From Haematobia irritans (Eukaryota > Arthropoda > Insecta > Diptera > Muscidae), in contig NC_134397.1 of NCBI RefSeq assembly GCF_050003625.1, forward strand, positions 148,861,526 to 148,925,525: 64,000 nucleotides of DNA, written 5' to 3'. A program made the position numbers and the translations under genes. Positions 26,640 to 40,077 of the stretch are shown here, piece after piece. The notes beneath the pieces are model-generated. The model was given only the letters and a program-made list of their open reading frames with translations. It searched no databases and was not told where the DNA came from. The number at the start of each line of letters is the position of its first letter. Position 1 is the first letter of the stretch.

Positions 26640-29600
26640 ACGAATTAAAGTCCTTTTCGCTCTAGGACGCATATTTAAGGAGATATGGGCAAAAGAAGTT
26701 TTTCATATAAAAATTTCAATTTTTTTAGGTTTTGGGTGGATTTTTCAATTTTTTTGGGGGTGGTCACGAATTAAAGTCCTTTTCGCTCTAGGACGCATAT
26801 TTAAGGAGATATGGGCAAAAGAAGTTTTTCATATAAAAATTTAATTTTTTTTAGGTTTTGGGTGAATTTTTCAATTTCTTGGGGGTGGTCACGAATTAAA
26901 GTCCTTTTCGCTCTAGGACGCTTAGTTTAGGAGATATGGGCAAAAGAAGTTTTTCATATAAAAATTTCAATTTTTTTAGGTTTTGGGTGGATTTTTCAAT
27001 TTTTTTGGGGTGGTCACGAATGAAAGTCCTTTTCGCTCTAGGACGCATATTTAAGGAGATATGGGCAAAAGAAGTTTTTCATATAAAAATTTCATGTTCT
27101 TTAGGTTTTGGGTGGATTTTTAAATTTTTTTTGGGGTGGTCACAAATTAAAGTCCTTTTCGCTCTAGGACGCATATTTAAGGAGATATGGGCAAAAGAAG
27201 TTTTTCATATAAAAATTTCATTTTTTTTAGGTTTTGGGTGAATTTTTCAATTTTTTGGGGGTGGTCACGAATTAAAGTCCTTTTCGCTCTAGGACGCATA
27301 TTTAAGGAGATATGGGCAAAAGAAGTTTTTCATATAAAAATTTAAATTTTTTTAGGTTTTGGGTGGATTTTTCAATTTTTTGGGGGTGGTCACGAATTAA
27401 AGTCTTTTTCGCTCTAGGACGCTTAGGTTAGGAGATATGGGCAAAAGAAGTTTTTCATATACAAATTTCAATTTTTTTAGGTTTTGGGTGGATTTTTCAA
27501 TTTTTTGGGGGTGGTCACGAATTAAAGTCCTTTTCGCTCTAGGACGCATATTTAAGGAGATATGGGCAAAAGAAGATTTTCATATAAAAATTTCAATTTT
27601 TTTAGGTTTTGGTGGTCACGAATTAAAGTCCTTTTCGCTCTAGGACGCATATTTAAGGAGATATGGGCAAAAGAAGTTTTTCATATAAAAATTTCAATTT
27701 TTTTAGGTTTTGGGTGGATTTTTCAATCTTGTGGGGTGGTCACGAATTAAAGTCCTTTTCGCTCTAGGACGCATATTTAAGGAGATATGGGCAAAAGAAG
27801 TTTTTCATATAAAAATTTCAATTTTTTTAGGTTTTGAGTGGATTTTTCAATTTTTTGGGGGTGGTCACGAATTAAAGTCCTTTTCGCTCTAGGACGCATA
27901 TTTAAGGAGATATTTAAGGAGGACAAAAGAAGTTTTTCATATAAAAATTTCATTTTTTTTAGGTTTTGGATGAATTTTTCAATTTTTTGGGGGTGGTCAC
28001 GAATTAAAGTCCTTTTCGCTCTATGACGCATATTTAAGGAGATATGGGCAAAAGAAGTTTTTCATATAAAAATTTCAATTTTTTTAGATTTTGGGTGGAT
28101 TTTTCAATTTTTTGGGGGTGGTCACGAATTAAAGTCCTTTTCGCTCTAGGACGCATATTTAAGGAGATTTGGACAAAAGAAGTTTTTCATATAAAAATTT
28201 CAATTTTTTTAGGTTTTGGGTGGATTTTTCAATTTTTTGGGGGTGGTCACGAATTAAAGTCCTTTTCGCTCTAGGACGCTTAGTTTAGGAGATATGGACA
28301 AAAGAAGTTTTTCATATAAAAATTTTATTTTTTTTTAGGTTTTGGGTGAATTTTTCAATTTTTTGGGGGTGGTCACGAATTAAAGTCCTCTTCGCTCTAG
28401 GACGCATATTTAAGGAGATATGGGCAAAAGAAGTTTTTCATATAAAAATTTCAATTTTTTTGGGTTTTGGTGGTCACGAATTAAAGTCCTTTTCGCTCTA
28501 GGACGCATATTTAAGGAGATATGGGCAAAAGAAGTTTTTCATATAAAAATTTCAATTTTTTTAGGTTTTGGGTGGATTTTTCATTTTTTTGGGGGTGGTC
28601 ACGAATTAAAGTCCTTTTCGCTCTAGGACGCATATTTAAGGAGATATGGACAAAAGAAGTTTTTCATATAAAAATTTCATTTTTTTAGGTTTTGGGTGGA
28701 TTTTTCAATTTTTTGGGGGTGGTCACGAATTAAAGTCCTTTTCGCTCTAGGACGCTTAGTTTAGGAGATATGGGCAAAAGAAGTTTTTCATATAAAAATT
28801 TCAATTTTTTTAGGTTTTGGGTGGATTTTTCAATTTTTTGGGGGTGGTCACGAATTAAAGTCCTTTTCGCTCTAGGACGCATATTTAAGGAGATATGGGC
28901 AAAAGAAGTTTTTCATATAAAAATTTCATGTTTTTTAGGTTTTGGGTCGATTTCTCAATTTTTTTGGGGTGGTCACGAATTAAAGTCCTTTTCGCTCTAG
29001 GACGCATATTTAAGGAGATATGGGCAAAAGAAGTTTTTCATATAAAAATTTCAATTTTTTTAGGTTTTGGGTGGATTTTTCAATTTTTTGGGTGTGGTCA
29101 CGAATAAAAGTCCTTTTCGCTCTAGGACGCATATTTAAGGAGATATGGGCAAAAGAAGTTTTTCATATAAAAATTTAAATTTTTTTAGGTTTTGGGTGGA
29201 TTTTTCAATTTTTTGGGGGTGGTCACGAATTAAAGTCCTTTTCGCTTTAGGACGCATATTTAAGGAGATATGGGCAAAAGAAGTTTATCATATACAAATT
29301 TCAATTTTTTTAGGTTTTGGGTGGATTTTTCAATTTTTTGGGGGTGGTCACGAATTAAAGTCCTTTTCGCTCTAGGACGCTTAGTTTAGGAGATATGGGC
29401 AAAAGAAGTTTTTCATATAAAAATGTCAATTTTTTTAGGTTTTGGGTGGATTTTGCAATTTTTTGGGGGTGGTCACGAATTAAAGTCCTTTTCGCTCTAG
29501 GACGCATATTTAAGGAGATATGGGCAAAAGAAGTTTTTCATATAAAAATTTCATGTTTTTTAGGTTTTGGGTCGATTTCTCAATTTTTTTGGGGTGGTCA

Positions 29601-29850
29601 CGAATTAAAGTCCTTTTCGCTCTAGGACGCATATTTAAGGAGATATGGGCAAAAGAAGTTTTTCATATAAAAATTTCAATTTTTTTAGGTTTTGGGTGGA
29701 TTTTTCAATTTTTTGGGGTGGTCACGAATTAAAGTCCTTTTCGCTCTAGGACGCATATTTAAGGAGATATGGACAAAAGAAGTTTTTCATATAAAAATTT
29801 CATTTTTTTAGGTTTTGGGTGAATTTTTAAATTTTTTGGGGGTGGTCACG
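26640..29850 (+). repeat. 3.4-kb tandem segmental duplication, copy 2
   Basis: This near-identical copy of 23210-26420 lies at a constant offset of 3434 bp. Only isolated substitutions were noticed, for example GTTTATCATATA at 29284 where copy 1 has GTTTTTCATATA. The constant offset across many short and irregular monomers means that few or no indels separate the copies, so this is one of the youngest amplification steps visible. Confidence 0.95.
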
Positions 29851-32559
29851 AATTAAAGTCCTTTTCGCTTTAGGACGCATATTTAAGGAGATATGGGCAA
29901 AAGAAGTTTTTCATATACAAATTTCAATTTTTTTAGGTTTTGGGTGGATTTTTCAATTTTTTGGGGGTGGTCACGAATTAAAGTCCTTTTCGCTCTAGGA
30001 CGCATATTTAAGGAGATATGGGCAAAAGAAGTTTTTCATATAAAAATTTAAATTTTTTTAGGTTTAGGGTGAATTTTTCAATTTTTTGGGGGTGGTCACG
30101 AATTAAAGTCTTTTTCGCTCTAGGACGCATATTTAAGGAGATATGGGCAAAAGAAGTTTTTCATATAAAAATTTCAATTTTTTTTAGGTTTTGGGTGGAT
30201 TTTTCAATTTTCTGGGGTGGTCACGAATTAAAGTCCCTTTCGCTCTAGGACGCATATTTAAGGATATATGGGCAAAAGAAGTTTTTCATATAAAAATTTC
30301 ATTTTTTTTAGGTTTTGGGTGGATTTTTCAATTTTTTTGGGGGTGGTCACGAATTAAATTCTTTTTCGCTCTAGGACGCATATTTAAGGAGATATGGGCA
30401 AAAGAAGTTTTTCATATAAAAATTTCATGTTTTTTAGGTTTTGGATCGATTTTTCAATTTTTTTGGGGTGGTCACGAATTAAAGTCCTTTTCGCTCTAGG
30501 ACGCATATTTAAGGAGATATGGGCAAAAGAAATTTATCATATAAAAATTTCAATTTTTTTAGGTTTTGGGTGAATTTTTCAATTTTTTGGGGGTGGTCAC
30601 GAATTAAAGTCCTTTTCGCTCTAGGACGCATATTTAAGGAGATATGGGCAAAAGAAGTTTTTCATATAAAAATTTCAATTTTTTAGGTTTTGGGTGGATT
30701 TTTCAATTTTTTGGGGGTGGTCACGAATTAAAGTCCTTTTCGCTCTAGGACGCTTAGTTTAGGAGATATGGGCAAAAGAAGTTTTTCATATAAAAATTTA
30801 AATTTTGTTAGGTTTTGGGTGGATTTTTCAATTTTTTGGGGGTGGTCACGAATTAAAGTCCTTTTCGCTCTAGGACGCTTAGTTTAGGAGATATGGGCAA
30901 AAGAAGTTTTTCATATAAAAATTTAAATTTTTTTTTAGGTTTTGGGTGGATTTTTCAATTTTTTGGGGGTGGTCACGAATTAAAGTCCTTTTCGCTCTAG
31001 GACGCATATTTAAGGAGATATGGGCAAAATAAGTTTTTCATATAAAAATTTCAATTTTTTTAGGTTTTGGGTGGATTTTTCAATTTTTTGGGGGTGGTCA
31101 CGAATTAAAGTCCTTTTCGCTCAAGAACGCTTAGTTTAGGAGATATGGGCAAAAGAAGTTTTTCATATAAAAATTTCAATTTGTTCAGGTTTTGGGTGAA
31201 TTTTTCAATTTTTTGCGGTGGTCACGAATTAAAGTCCTTTTCGCTCTAGGACGCATATTTAAGGAGATATGGGCAAAAGAAGTTTTTCATATAAAAATTT
31301 CAATTTTTTTAGGTTTTGGGTGGATTTTTCAATTTTTTGGGGTGGTCACGAATTAAAGTCCTTTTCGCTCTAGGACGCATATTTAAGGAGATATGGGCAA
31401 AAGAAGTTTTTCATATAAAAATTTCAATTTGTTTAGGTTTTGGGTGGATTTTTTGGGTGTGGTCACGAATAAAAGTCCTTTTCGCTCTAGGACGCATAGT
31501 TAAGGAGATATGGGCAAAAGAAGTTTTTCATATAAAAATTTCAATTTTTTTAGGTTTTGGGTGGATCTTTCAATTTTTTGGGAGTGGTCACGAATTAAAG
31601 TCCTTTTCGCTCTAGGACGCTTAGTTTAGGAGATATGGGCAAAAGAAGTTTTTCATATAAAAATTTCAATTTTTTTAGGTTTTGGGTGAATTTTTAAATT
31701 TTTTGGGGGTGGTCACGAATTAAAGTCTTTTTCGCTCTAGGACGCATATTTAAGGAGATATGGGCAAAAGAAGTTTTTCATATAAAAATTTCAATTTTTT
31801 TTAGGTTTTGGGTGGATTTTTCAATTTTTTGGGGGTGGTCACGAATTAAAGTCCTTTTCGCTCTAGGACGCATATTTAAGGAGATATGGGCAAAAGAAGT
31901 TTTTCATATAAAAATTTCAATTTTTTTAGGTTTTGGGTGGATTTTTCAATTTTTTGGGGGTGGTCACGAATTAAAGTCCTTTTCGCTCTAGGACGCATAT
32001 TTGGAGATATGGGCAAAAGAAGTTTTTCATATAAAAATTTAAATTTTTTTAGGTTTTGGGTGAATTTTTCAATTTTTTGGGAGTGGTCACGAATTAAAGT
32101 CCTTTTCGCTCTAGGACGCTTAGTTTAGGAGATATGGGCAAAAGAAGTTTTTCATATAAAAATTTCAATTTTTTTAGGTTTTGGGTGGATTTTTCAATTT
32201 TTTGGGGGTGGTCACGAATTAAAGTCCTTTTCGCTCTAGGACGCATATTTAAGGAGATATGGGCAAAAGAAGTTTTTCATATAAAAATTTCATGTTTTTT
32301 AGGTTTTGGGTGGATTTTTCAATTTTTTTGGGGTGGTCACGAATTAAAGTCCTTTTCGCTCTAGGACGCATATTTAAGGAGATATGGGCAAGAGAAGTTT
32401 TTCATATAAAACTTTCAATTTTTTTAGGTTTTGGGTGGATTTTTCAATTTTTTGGGGGTGGTCACGAATTAAAGTCCTTTTCGCTCTAGGACGCTTAGTT
32501 TAGGAGATATGGGCAAAAGAAGTTTTTCATATAAAAATTTCAATTTTTTTAGGTTTTGG

Positions 32560-32670
32560 GTGGATTTTTCAATTTTTTGGGGGTAAATTTTGGTAATTTT
32601 TTTTTAGGTTTTGGGTGGTGGTCACGAATTAAAGTCCTTTTCGCTCTAGGACGCTTATGGGCAAAAGAAG
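32560..32670 (+). repeat. Disordered satellite monomer
   Basis: After a normal TTTTTTGGGGGT the sequence breaks into TAAATTTTGGTAATTTTT, re-enters at AGGTTTTGGG, skips to TGGTGGTCACG, and then lacks about 13 bp of the next junction (GGACGCTTATGGGC). It looks like a chimera of at least two slipped or recombined monomers. It is the most irregular monomer noticed in the array and is useful as a physical landmark. Confidence 0.8.
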
Positions 32671-35600
32671 TTTTTCATATAAAAATTTAAATTTTTTTTA
32701 GGTTTTGGGTGGATTTTTCAATTTTTTGGGGGTGGTCACGAATTAAAGTTCTTTTCGCTCTAGGACGCATATTTAAGGAGATATGGGCAAAATAAGTTTT
32801 TCATATAAAAATTTCAATTTTTTTAGGTTTTGGGTGGATTTTTCAATTTTTTGGGGGTGGTCACGAATTAAAGTCCTTTTCGCTCTAGGACGCATATTTA
32901 AGGAGATATGTGCAAAAGAAGTTTTTCATATACAAATTTCAATTTTTTTAGGTTTTGGGTGGATTTTTCAATTTTTTGGGGGTGGTCACGAATTAGAGTC
33001 CTTTTCGCTATAGGACGCTTAGTTTAGGAGATATGGGCAAAAGAAGTTTTTCATATAAAAATTTCAATTTTTTTAGGTTTTGGGTGGATTTTTCAATTTT
33101 TTGGGTGTGGTCACGAATAAAAGTCCTTTTCGCTCTAGGACGCATATTTAAGGAGATATGGGCAAAAGAAGTTTTTCATATAAAAATTTCAATTTTTTTA
33201 GGTTTTGGGTGGATTTTTCAATTTTTTGGGGGTGGCCACGAATTAAAGTCCTTTTCGCTATAGGACGCATATTTAAGGAGATATGGGCAAAAGAAGTTTT
33301 TCATATAAAAATTTCAATTTGTTCAGGTTTTGGGTGGATTTTTCAATTTTTTTGGGGGTGGTCACGAATTAAAGTCCTTTTCGCTCTAGGACGCATATTT
33401 AAGGAGATATGGGCAAAAGAAGTTTTTCATATAAAAATTTCAATTTTTTTAGGTTTTGGGTGGATTTTTTGGGTGTGGTCACGAATAAAAGTCCTTTTCG
33501 CTCTAGGACGCATAGTTAAGGAGATATGGGCAAAAGAAGTTTTTCATATAAAAATTTCAATTTTTTTAGGTTTTGGGTGGATCTTTCAATTTTTTGGGAG
33601 TGGTCACGAATTAAAGTCCTTTTCGCTCTAGGACGCTTAGTTTAGGAGATATGGGCAAAAGAAGTTTTTCATATAAAAATTTCAATTTTTTTAGGTTTTG
33701 GGTGAATTTTTCAATTTTTTGGGGGTGGTCACGAATTAAAGTCTTTTTCGCTCTAGGACGCATATTTAAGGAGATATGGGCAAAAGAAGTTTTTCATATA
33801 AAAATTTCATGTTTTTTAGGTTTTGGATCGATTTTTCAATTTTTTTGGGGTGGTCACGAATTAAAGTCCTTTTCGCTCTAGGACGCATATTTAAGGAGAT
33901 ATGGGCAAACGAAGTTTTTCATATAAAAATTTCAATTTTTTTAGGTTTTGGGTGAATTTTTCAATTTTTTGGGGGTGGTCACGAATTAAAGTCCTTTTCG
34001 CTCTAGGACGCATATTTAAGGAGATATGGGCAAAAGAAGTTTTTCATATAAAAATTTGAATTTTTTAGGTTTTGGGTGGATTTTTCAATTTTTTGGGGGT
34101 GGTCACGAATTAAAGTCCTTTTCGCTCTAGGACGCTTAGTTTAGGAGATATGGGCAAAAGAAGTTTTTCATATAAAAATTTAAATTTTTTTAGGTTTTGG
34201 GTGGATTTTTCAATTTTTTGGGGGTGGTCACGAATTAAAGTCCTTTTCGCTCTAGGACGCTTAGTTTAGGAGATATGGGCAAAAGAAGTTTTTCATATAA
34301 AAATTTAAATTTTTTTTTAGGTTTTGGGTGGATTTTTCAATTTTTTGGGGGTGGTCACGAATTAAAGTCCTTTTCGCTCTAGGACGCATATTTAAGGAGA
34401 TATGGGCAAAAGAAGTTTTTCATATAAAAATTTCAATTTTATTAGGTTTTGGGTGGATTTTCAATTTTTTGGAGGTGGTCACGAATTAAAGTCCTTTTCG
34501 CTCAAGAACGCTTAGTTTTGGAGATATGGGCAAAAGAAGTTTTTCATATAAAAATTTCAATTTGTTCAGGTTTTGGGTGAATTTTTCAATTTTTTGCGGT
34601 GGTCACGAATTAAAGTCCTTTTCGCTCTAGGACGCATATTTAAGGAGATATGGGCAAAAGAAGTTTTTCATATAAAAATTTCAATTTTTTTAGGTTTTGG
34701 GTGAATTTTTCAATTTTTTGGGGGTGGTCACGAATTAAAGTCCTTTTCGCTCTAGGACGCATATTTAAGGAGATATGGGCAAAAGAAGTTTTTCATATAA
34801 AAATTTCAATTTTTTTAGGTTTTGGGTGGATTTTTCAATTTTTTGGGGTGGTCACGAATTAAAGTCCTTTTCGCTCTAGGACGCATATTTAAGGAGATAT
34901 GGGCAAAAGAAGTTTTTCATATAAAAATTTCAATTTGTTTAGGTTTTGGGTGGATTTTTCAATTTTTTGGGTGTGGTCACGAATAAAAGTCCTTTTCGCT
35001 CTAGGACGCATATTTAAGGAGATATGGGCAAAAGAAGTTTTTCATATAAAAATTTTATTTTTTTAGGTTTTGGGTGGATTTATCAATTTTTTGGGGGTGG
35101 TCCCGAATTAAAGTTCTTTTCGCTCTAGGACGCATATTTAAGGAGATATGTGCAAAAGAAGTTTTTCATATACAAATTTCAATTTTTTTAGGTTTTGAGT
35201 GGATTTTTCAATTTTTTGGGGGTGGTCACGAATTAAAGTCCTCTTCGCTCTAGGACGCTTAGTTTAGGAGATATGGGCAAAAGAAGTTTTTCATATAAAA
35301 ATTTCAATTTTTTTAGGTTTTGGGTGGATTTTTTGGGTGTGGTCACGAATAAAAGTCCTTTTCGCTCTAGGACGCATAGTTAAGGAGATATGGGCAAAAG
35401 AAGTTTTTCATATAAAAATTTCAATTTTTTTAGGTTTTGGGTGGATCTTTCAATTTTTTGGGAGTGGTCACGAATTAAAGTCCTTTTCGCTCTAGGACGC
35501 TTAGTTTAGGAGATATGGGCAAAAGAAGTTTTTCATATAAAAATTTCAATTTTTTTAGGTTTTGGGTGAATTTTTCAATTTTTTGGGGGTGGTCACGAAT

Positions 35601-38600
35601 TAAAGTCTTTTTCGCTCTAGGACGCATATTTAAGGAGATATGGGCAAAAGAAGTTTTTCATATAAAAATTTCAATTTTTTTTAGGTTTTGGGTGGATTTT
35701 TCAATTTTTTGGGGGTGGTCACGAATTAAAGTCCTTTTCGCTCTAGGACGCATATTTAAGGAGATATGGGCAAAAGAAGTTTTTCATATAAAAATTTCAA
35801 TTTTTTTAGGTTTTGGGTGGATTTTTCAATTTTTTTGGGGGTGGTCACGAATTAAAGTCCTTTTCGCTCTAGGACGCATATTTGGAGATATGGGCAAAAG
35901 AAGTTTTTCATATAAAAATTTAAATTTTTTTAGGTTTTGGGTGAATTTTTCAATTTTTTGGGGGTGGTCACGAATTAAAGTCCTTTTCGCTCTAGGACGC
36001 TTAGTTTAGGAGATATGGGCAAAACAAGTTTTTCATATAAAAATTTCAATTTTTTTAGGTTTTGGGTGGATTTTTCAATTTTTTGGGGGTGGTCACGAAT
36101 TAGAGTCCTTTTCGCTCTAGGACGCATATTTAAGGAGATATGGGCAAAAGAAGTTTTTCATATAAAAATTTCATGTTTTTTAGGTTTTGGGTGGATTTTT
36201 CAATATTTTTGGGGTGGTCACGAATTAAAGTCCTTTTCGCTCTAGGACGCATATTTAAGGAGATATGGGCAAGAGAAGTTTTTCATATAAAACTTTCAAT
36301 TTTTTTAGGTTTTGGGTGGATTTTTCAATTTTTTGGGGGTGGTCGCGAATTAAAGTCCTTTTCGCTCTAGGACGCTTAGTTTAGGAGATATGGGCAAAAG
36401 AAGTTTTTCATATAAAAATTTCAATTTTTTTAGGTTTTGGGTGGATTTTTCAATTTTTTGGGGGTGGTCACGAATTAAAGTCCTTTTCGCTCTAGGACGC
36501 TTAGTTTAGGAGATATGGGCAAGAGAAGTTTTTCATATAAAACTTTCAATTTTTTTAGGTTTTGGGTGGATTTTTCAATTTTTTGGGGGTGGTCGCGAAT
36601 TAAAGTCCTTTTCGCTCTAGGACGCTTAGTTTAGGAGATATGGGCAAAAGAAGTTTTTCATATAAAAATTTCAATTTTTTAGGTCTTGGGTGGATTTTTC
36701 AATTTTTTGGGTGTGGTCACGAATAAAAGTCGTTTTCGCTCTAGGACGCATATTTAAGGAGATATGGGCAAAAGAAGTTTTTCATATAAAAATTTCAATT
36801 TTTTTAGGTTTTGGGTGGATTTTTCAATTTTTTGGGGGTGGCCACGAATTAAAGTCCTTTTCGCTATAGGACGCATATTTAAGGAGATATGGGCAAAAGA
36901 AGTTTTTCATATAAAAATTTCAATTTGTTCAGGTTTTAGGTGGATTTTTCAATTTTTTTGGGGGTGGTCACGAATTAAAGTCCTTTTCGCTCTAGGACGC
37001 ATATTTAAGGAGATATGGGCAAAAGAAGTTTTTCATATAAAAAACTTCAATTTTTTTAGGTTTTGGGTGGATTTTTTGGGTGTGGTCACGAATAAAAGTC
37101 CTTTTCGCTCTAGGACGCATAGTTAAGGAGATATGGGCAAAAGAAGTTTTTCATATAAAAATTTCAATTTTTTTAGGTTTTGGGTGGATCTTTCAATTTT
37201 TTGGGAGTGGTCACGAATTAAAGTCCTTTTCGCTCTAGGACGCTTAGTTTAGGAGATATGGGCAAAAGAAGTTTTTCATATAAAAATTTCAATTTTTTTA
37301 AGGTTTTGGGTGAATTTTTCAATTTTTTGGGGGTGGTCACGAATTAAAGTCTTTTTCGCTCTAGGACGCATATTTAAGGAGATATGGGCAAAAGAAGTTT
37401 TTCATATAAAAATTTCAATTTTTTTTAGGTTTTGGGTGGATTTTTCAATTTTTTGGGGGTGGTCACGAATTAAAGTCCTTTTCGCTCTAGGACGCATATT
37501 TAAGGAGATATGTGCAAAAGAAGTTTTTCATATACAAATTTCAATTTTTTTAGGTTTTGGGTGGATTTTTCAATTTTTTGGGGGTGGTCACGAATTAGAG
37601 TCCTTTTCGCTATAGGACGCTTAGTTTAGGAGATATGGGCAAAAGAAGTTTTTATATAAAAATTTCAATTTTTTTAGGTTTTGGGTGAATTTTTCAATTT
37701 TTTGGGGGTGGTCACGAATTAAAGTCTTTTTCGCTCTAGGACGCATATTTAAGGAGATATGGGCAAAAGAAGTTTTTCATATAAAAATTTCAATTTTTTT
37801 TAGGTTTTGGGTGGATTTTTCAATTTTTTGGGGGTGGTCACGAATTAAAGTCCTTTTCGCTCTAGGACGCATATTTAAGGAGATATGGGCAAAAGAAGTT
37901 TTTCATATAAAAATTTCAATTTTTTTAGGTTTTGGGTGGATTTTTCAATTTTTTTGGGGGTGGTCACGAATTAAAGTCCTTTTCGCTCTAGGACGCATAT
38001 TTGGAGATATGGGCAAAATAAGTTTTTCATATAAAAATTTAAATTTTTTTAGGTTTTGGGTGAATTTTTCAATTTTTGGGGGTGGTCACGAATTAAAGTC
38101 CTTTTCGCTCTAGGACGCTTAGTTTAGGAGATATGGGCAAAAGAAGTTTTTCATATAAAAATTTCAATTTTTTTAGGTTTTGGGTGGATTTTTCAATTTT
38201 TTGGGGGTGGTCACGAATTAAAGTCCTTTTCGCTCTAGGACGCATATTTAAGGAGATATGGGCAAAAGAAGTTTTTCATATAAAAATTTCATGTTTTTTA
38301 GGTTTTGGGTGGATTTTTCAATTTTTTTGGGGTGGTCACGAATTAAAGTCCTTTTCGCTGTAGGACGCATATTTAAGAAGATATGGGCAAGAGAAGTTTT
38401 TCATATAAAAATTTAAATTTTTTTTAGGTTTTGGGTGGATTTTTCAATTTTTTGGGTGTGGTCACGAATTAAAGTTCTTTTCGCCCTAGGACGCATATTT
38501 AAGGAGATATGGGCAAAATAAGTTTTTCATATAAAAATTTCAATTTTTTTAGGTTTTGGGTGGATTTTTCAATTTTTTGGGGGTGGTCACGAATTAAAGT

Positions 38601-39615
38601 CCTTTTCGCTCTAGGACGCATATTTAAGGAGATATGTGCAAAAGAAGTTTTTCATATACAAATTTCAATTTTTTTAGGTTTTGGGTGGATTTTTCAATTT
38701 TTTGGGGGTGGTCACGAATTAGAGTCCTTTTCGCTATAGGACGCTTAGTTTAGGAGATATGGGCAAAAGAAGTTTTTCATATAAAAATTTCAATTTTTTT
38801 AGGTTTTGGGTGGATTTTTCAATTTTTTGGGTGTGGTCACGAATAAAAGTCCTTTTCGCTCTAGGACGCATATTTAAGGAGATATGGGCAAAAGAAGTTT
38901 TTCATATAAAAATTTCAATTTTTTTAGGTTTTGGGTGGATTTTTCAATTTTTTGGGGGTGGCCACGAATTAAAGTCCTTTTCGCTATAGGACGCATATTT
39001 AAGGAGATATGGGCAAAAGAAGTTTTTCATATAAAAATTTCAATTTTTTTTAGGTTTTGGGTGAATTTTTCAATTTTTTGGGGGTGGTCACGAATTAAAG
39101 TCCTTTTCGCTCTAGGACGCATATTTAAGGAGATATGGGCAAAAGAAGTTTTTCATATAAAAATTTCAATTTGTTCAGGTTTTGGGTGGATTTTTCAATT
39201 TTTTTGGGGGTGGTCACGAATTAAAGTCCTTTTCGCTCTAGGACGCATATTTAAGGAGATATGGGCAAAAGAAGTTTTTCATATAAAAATTTCAATTTTT
39301 TTAGGTTTTGGGTGGATTTTTCAATTTTTTGGGTGTGGTCACGAATAAAAGTCCTTTTCGCTCTAGGACGCATATTTAAGGAGATATGGGCAAAAGAAGT
39401 TTTTCATATAAAAATTTCAATTTTTTTAGGTTTTGGGTGGATTTTTCAATTTTTTGGGTGTGGTCACGAATAAAAGTCCTTTTCGCTCTAGGACGCATAT
39501 TTAAGGAGATATGGGCAAAAGAAGTTTTTCATATAAAAATTTCAATTTTTTTAGGTTTTGGGTGGATTTTTCAATTTTTTGGGGGTGGCCACGAATTAAA
39601 GTCCTTTTCGCTATA

Positions 39616-39620
39616 GGACG
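39616..39620. repeat. Target site duplication, left (GGACG)
   Basis: GGACG directly precedes the TG of the left LTR and recurs directly after the right LTR. Five bases is the usual BEL/Pao duplication length. Confidence 0.95.
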
Positions 39621-39669
39621 TGTTCACGTAAGCATTGGACCCACTGTATTGAGTGGTATTACGTGAACA
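39621..39669. other. LTR-terminal hairpin
   Basis: TGTTCACGTAA (39621-39631) and TTACGTGAACA (39659-39669) are an 11-bp perfect inverted repeat. Inside it CCACT and AGTGG form a second stem around GTATTG. The outer arm begins at the very first base of the LTR, so the integrase-recognised left end lies within the stem. Confidence 0.85.
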
Positions 39670-40058
39670 GATCGCCTTTGCTCTCTGCCGTTTGCCTCTC
39701 TCACTCTAATTTCGTTAAGTTCTATTTCGTTAAGTTTTACATTGAAGTGTCAAAAGGGACATTCAATTAATCCAAGTTTTCCTTCTTACAGTTGTTCTTT
39801 TAATCCAACAAGAGGCAGACGGCAGTGAATAGTGAAAGATTAAATTAAAGTAGAGACAATAATGAAATAAATAGTGATTTACCGTTTGTATTTGGAACAA
39901 TAAGAAAACACTATTTTAAATAAATAAGCTAAAGTGAAATTCAAACGAAGTGTGGTTATTTACCAGAGGCAAAATAAATACGCGTTGCCCCAGCATTGTG
40001 GCCCTTACTCACGGTTGAGGTAACATAAATATATAAAGATTAGTGCCCCAGCTAAACA
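39621..40058 (+). repeat. 5' LTR, 438 bp
   Basis: This LTR starts TGTTCACGTAA and ends GCTAAACA, so it has the canonical TG...CA. It contains a terminal hairpin (39621-39669), a 13-bp direct repeat ATTTCGTTAAGTT (39709-39721 and 39724-39736), a long-range inverted repeat (39686-39699 with 39811-39824) and several AATAAA hexamers (about 39865-39980) that could serve 3'-end formation. No convincing TATA box lies in its first half; the promoter may be Inr/DPE type, which is not decidable here. Confidence 0.96.
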
Positions 40059-40059
40059 T

Positions 40060-40077
40060 TGGTCCTATCGATCCTCC
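40060..40077 (+). promoter_or_regulatory. Candidate primer binding site
   Basis: It starts with TGG one base after the left LTR (TGGTCCTATCGATCC...), the position and first bases expected of a site complementary to a tRNA 3' CCA end. The matching tRNA was not identified; comparing these 18 bases with fly tRNA 3' ends would settle it. Confidence 0.6.

Larger units (their letters stand above)
15101..39620 (+). repeat. 125-bp satellite array, middle segment
   Basis: The same monomer family in the same orientation resumes exactly at the base after the inserted element. The first monomer is a fragment that continues the one broken at 13514. About 196 monomers follow. This segment is richer in variants: monomers lacking about 29 bp of the dyad region (near 15945, 16295, 17262, 18567), about 24 bp between the two T-G blocks (near 24170, 25030, 27605, 28460), or about 8 bp between T runs (near 31450, 33465, 35325, 37065). 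A larger deletion lies near 17480 and one disordered monomer near 32580-32660. From about 31 kb on, linked variants become common: TGTGCAAAAG followed by CATATACAAATT, then AATTAGAGTCC and GCTATAGG. No gene is seen. Confidence 0.98.
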
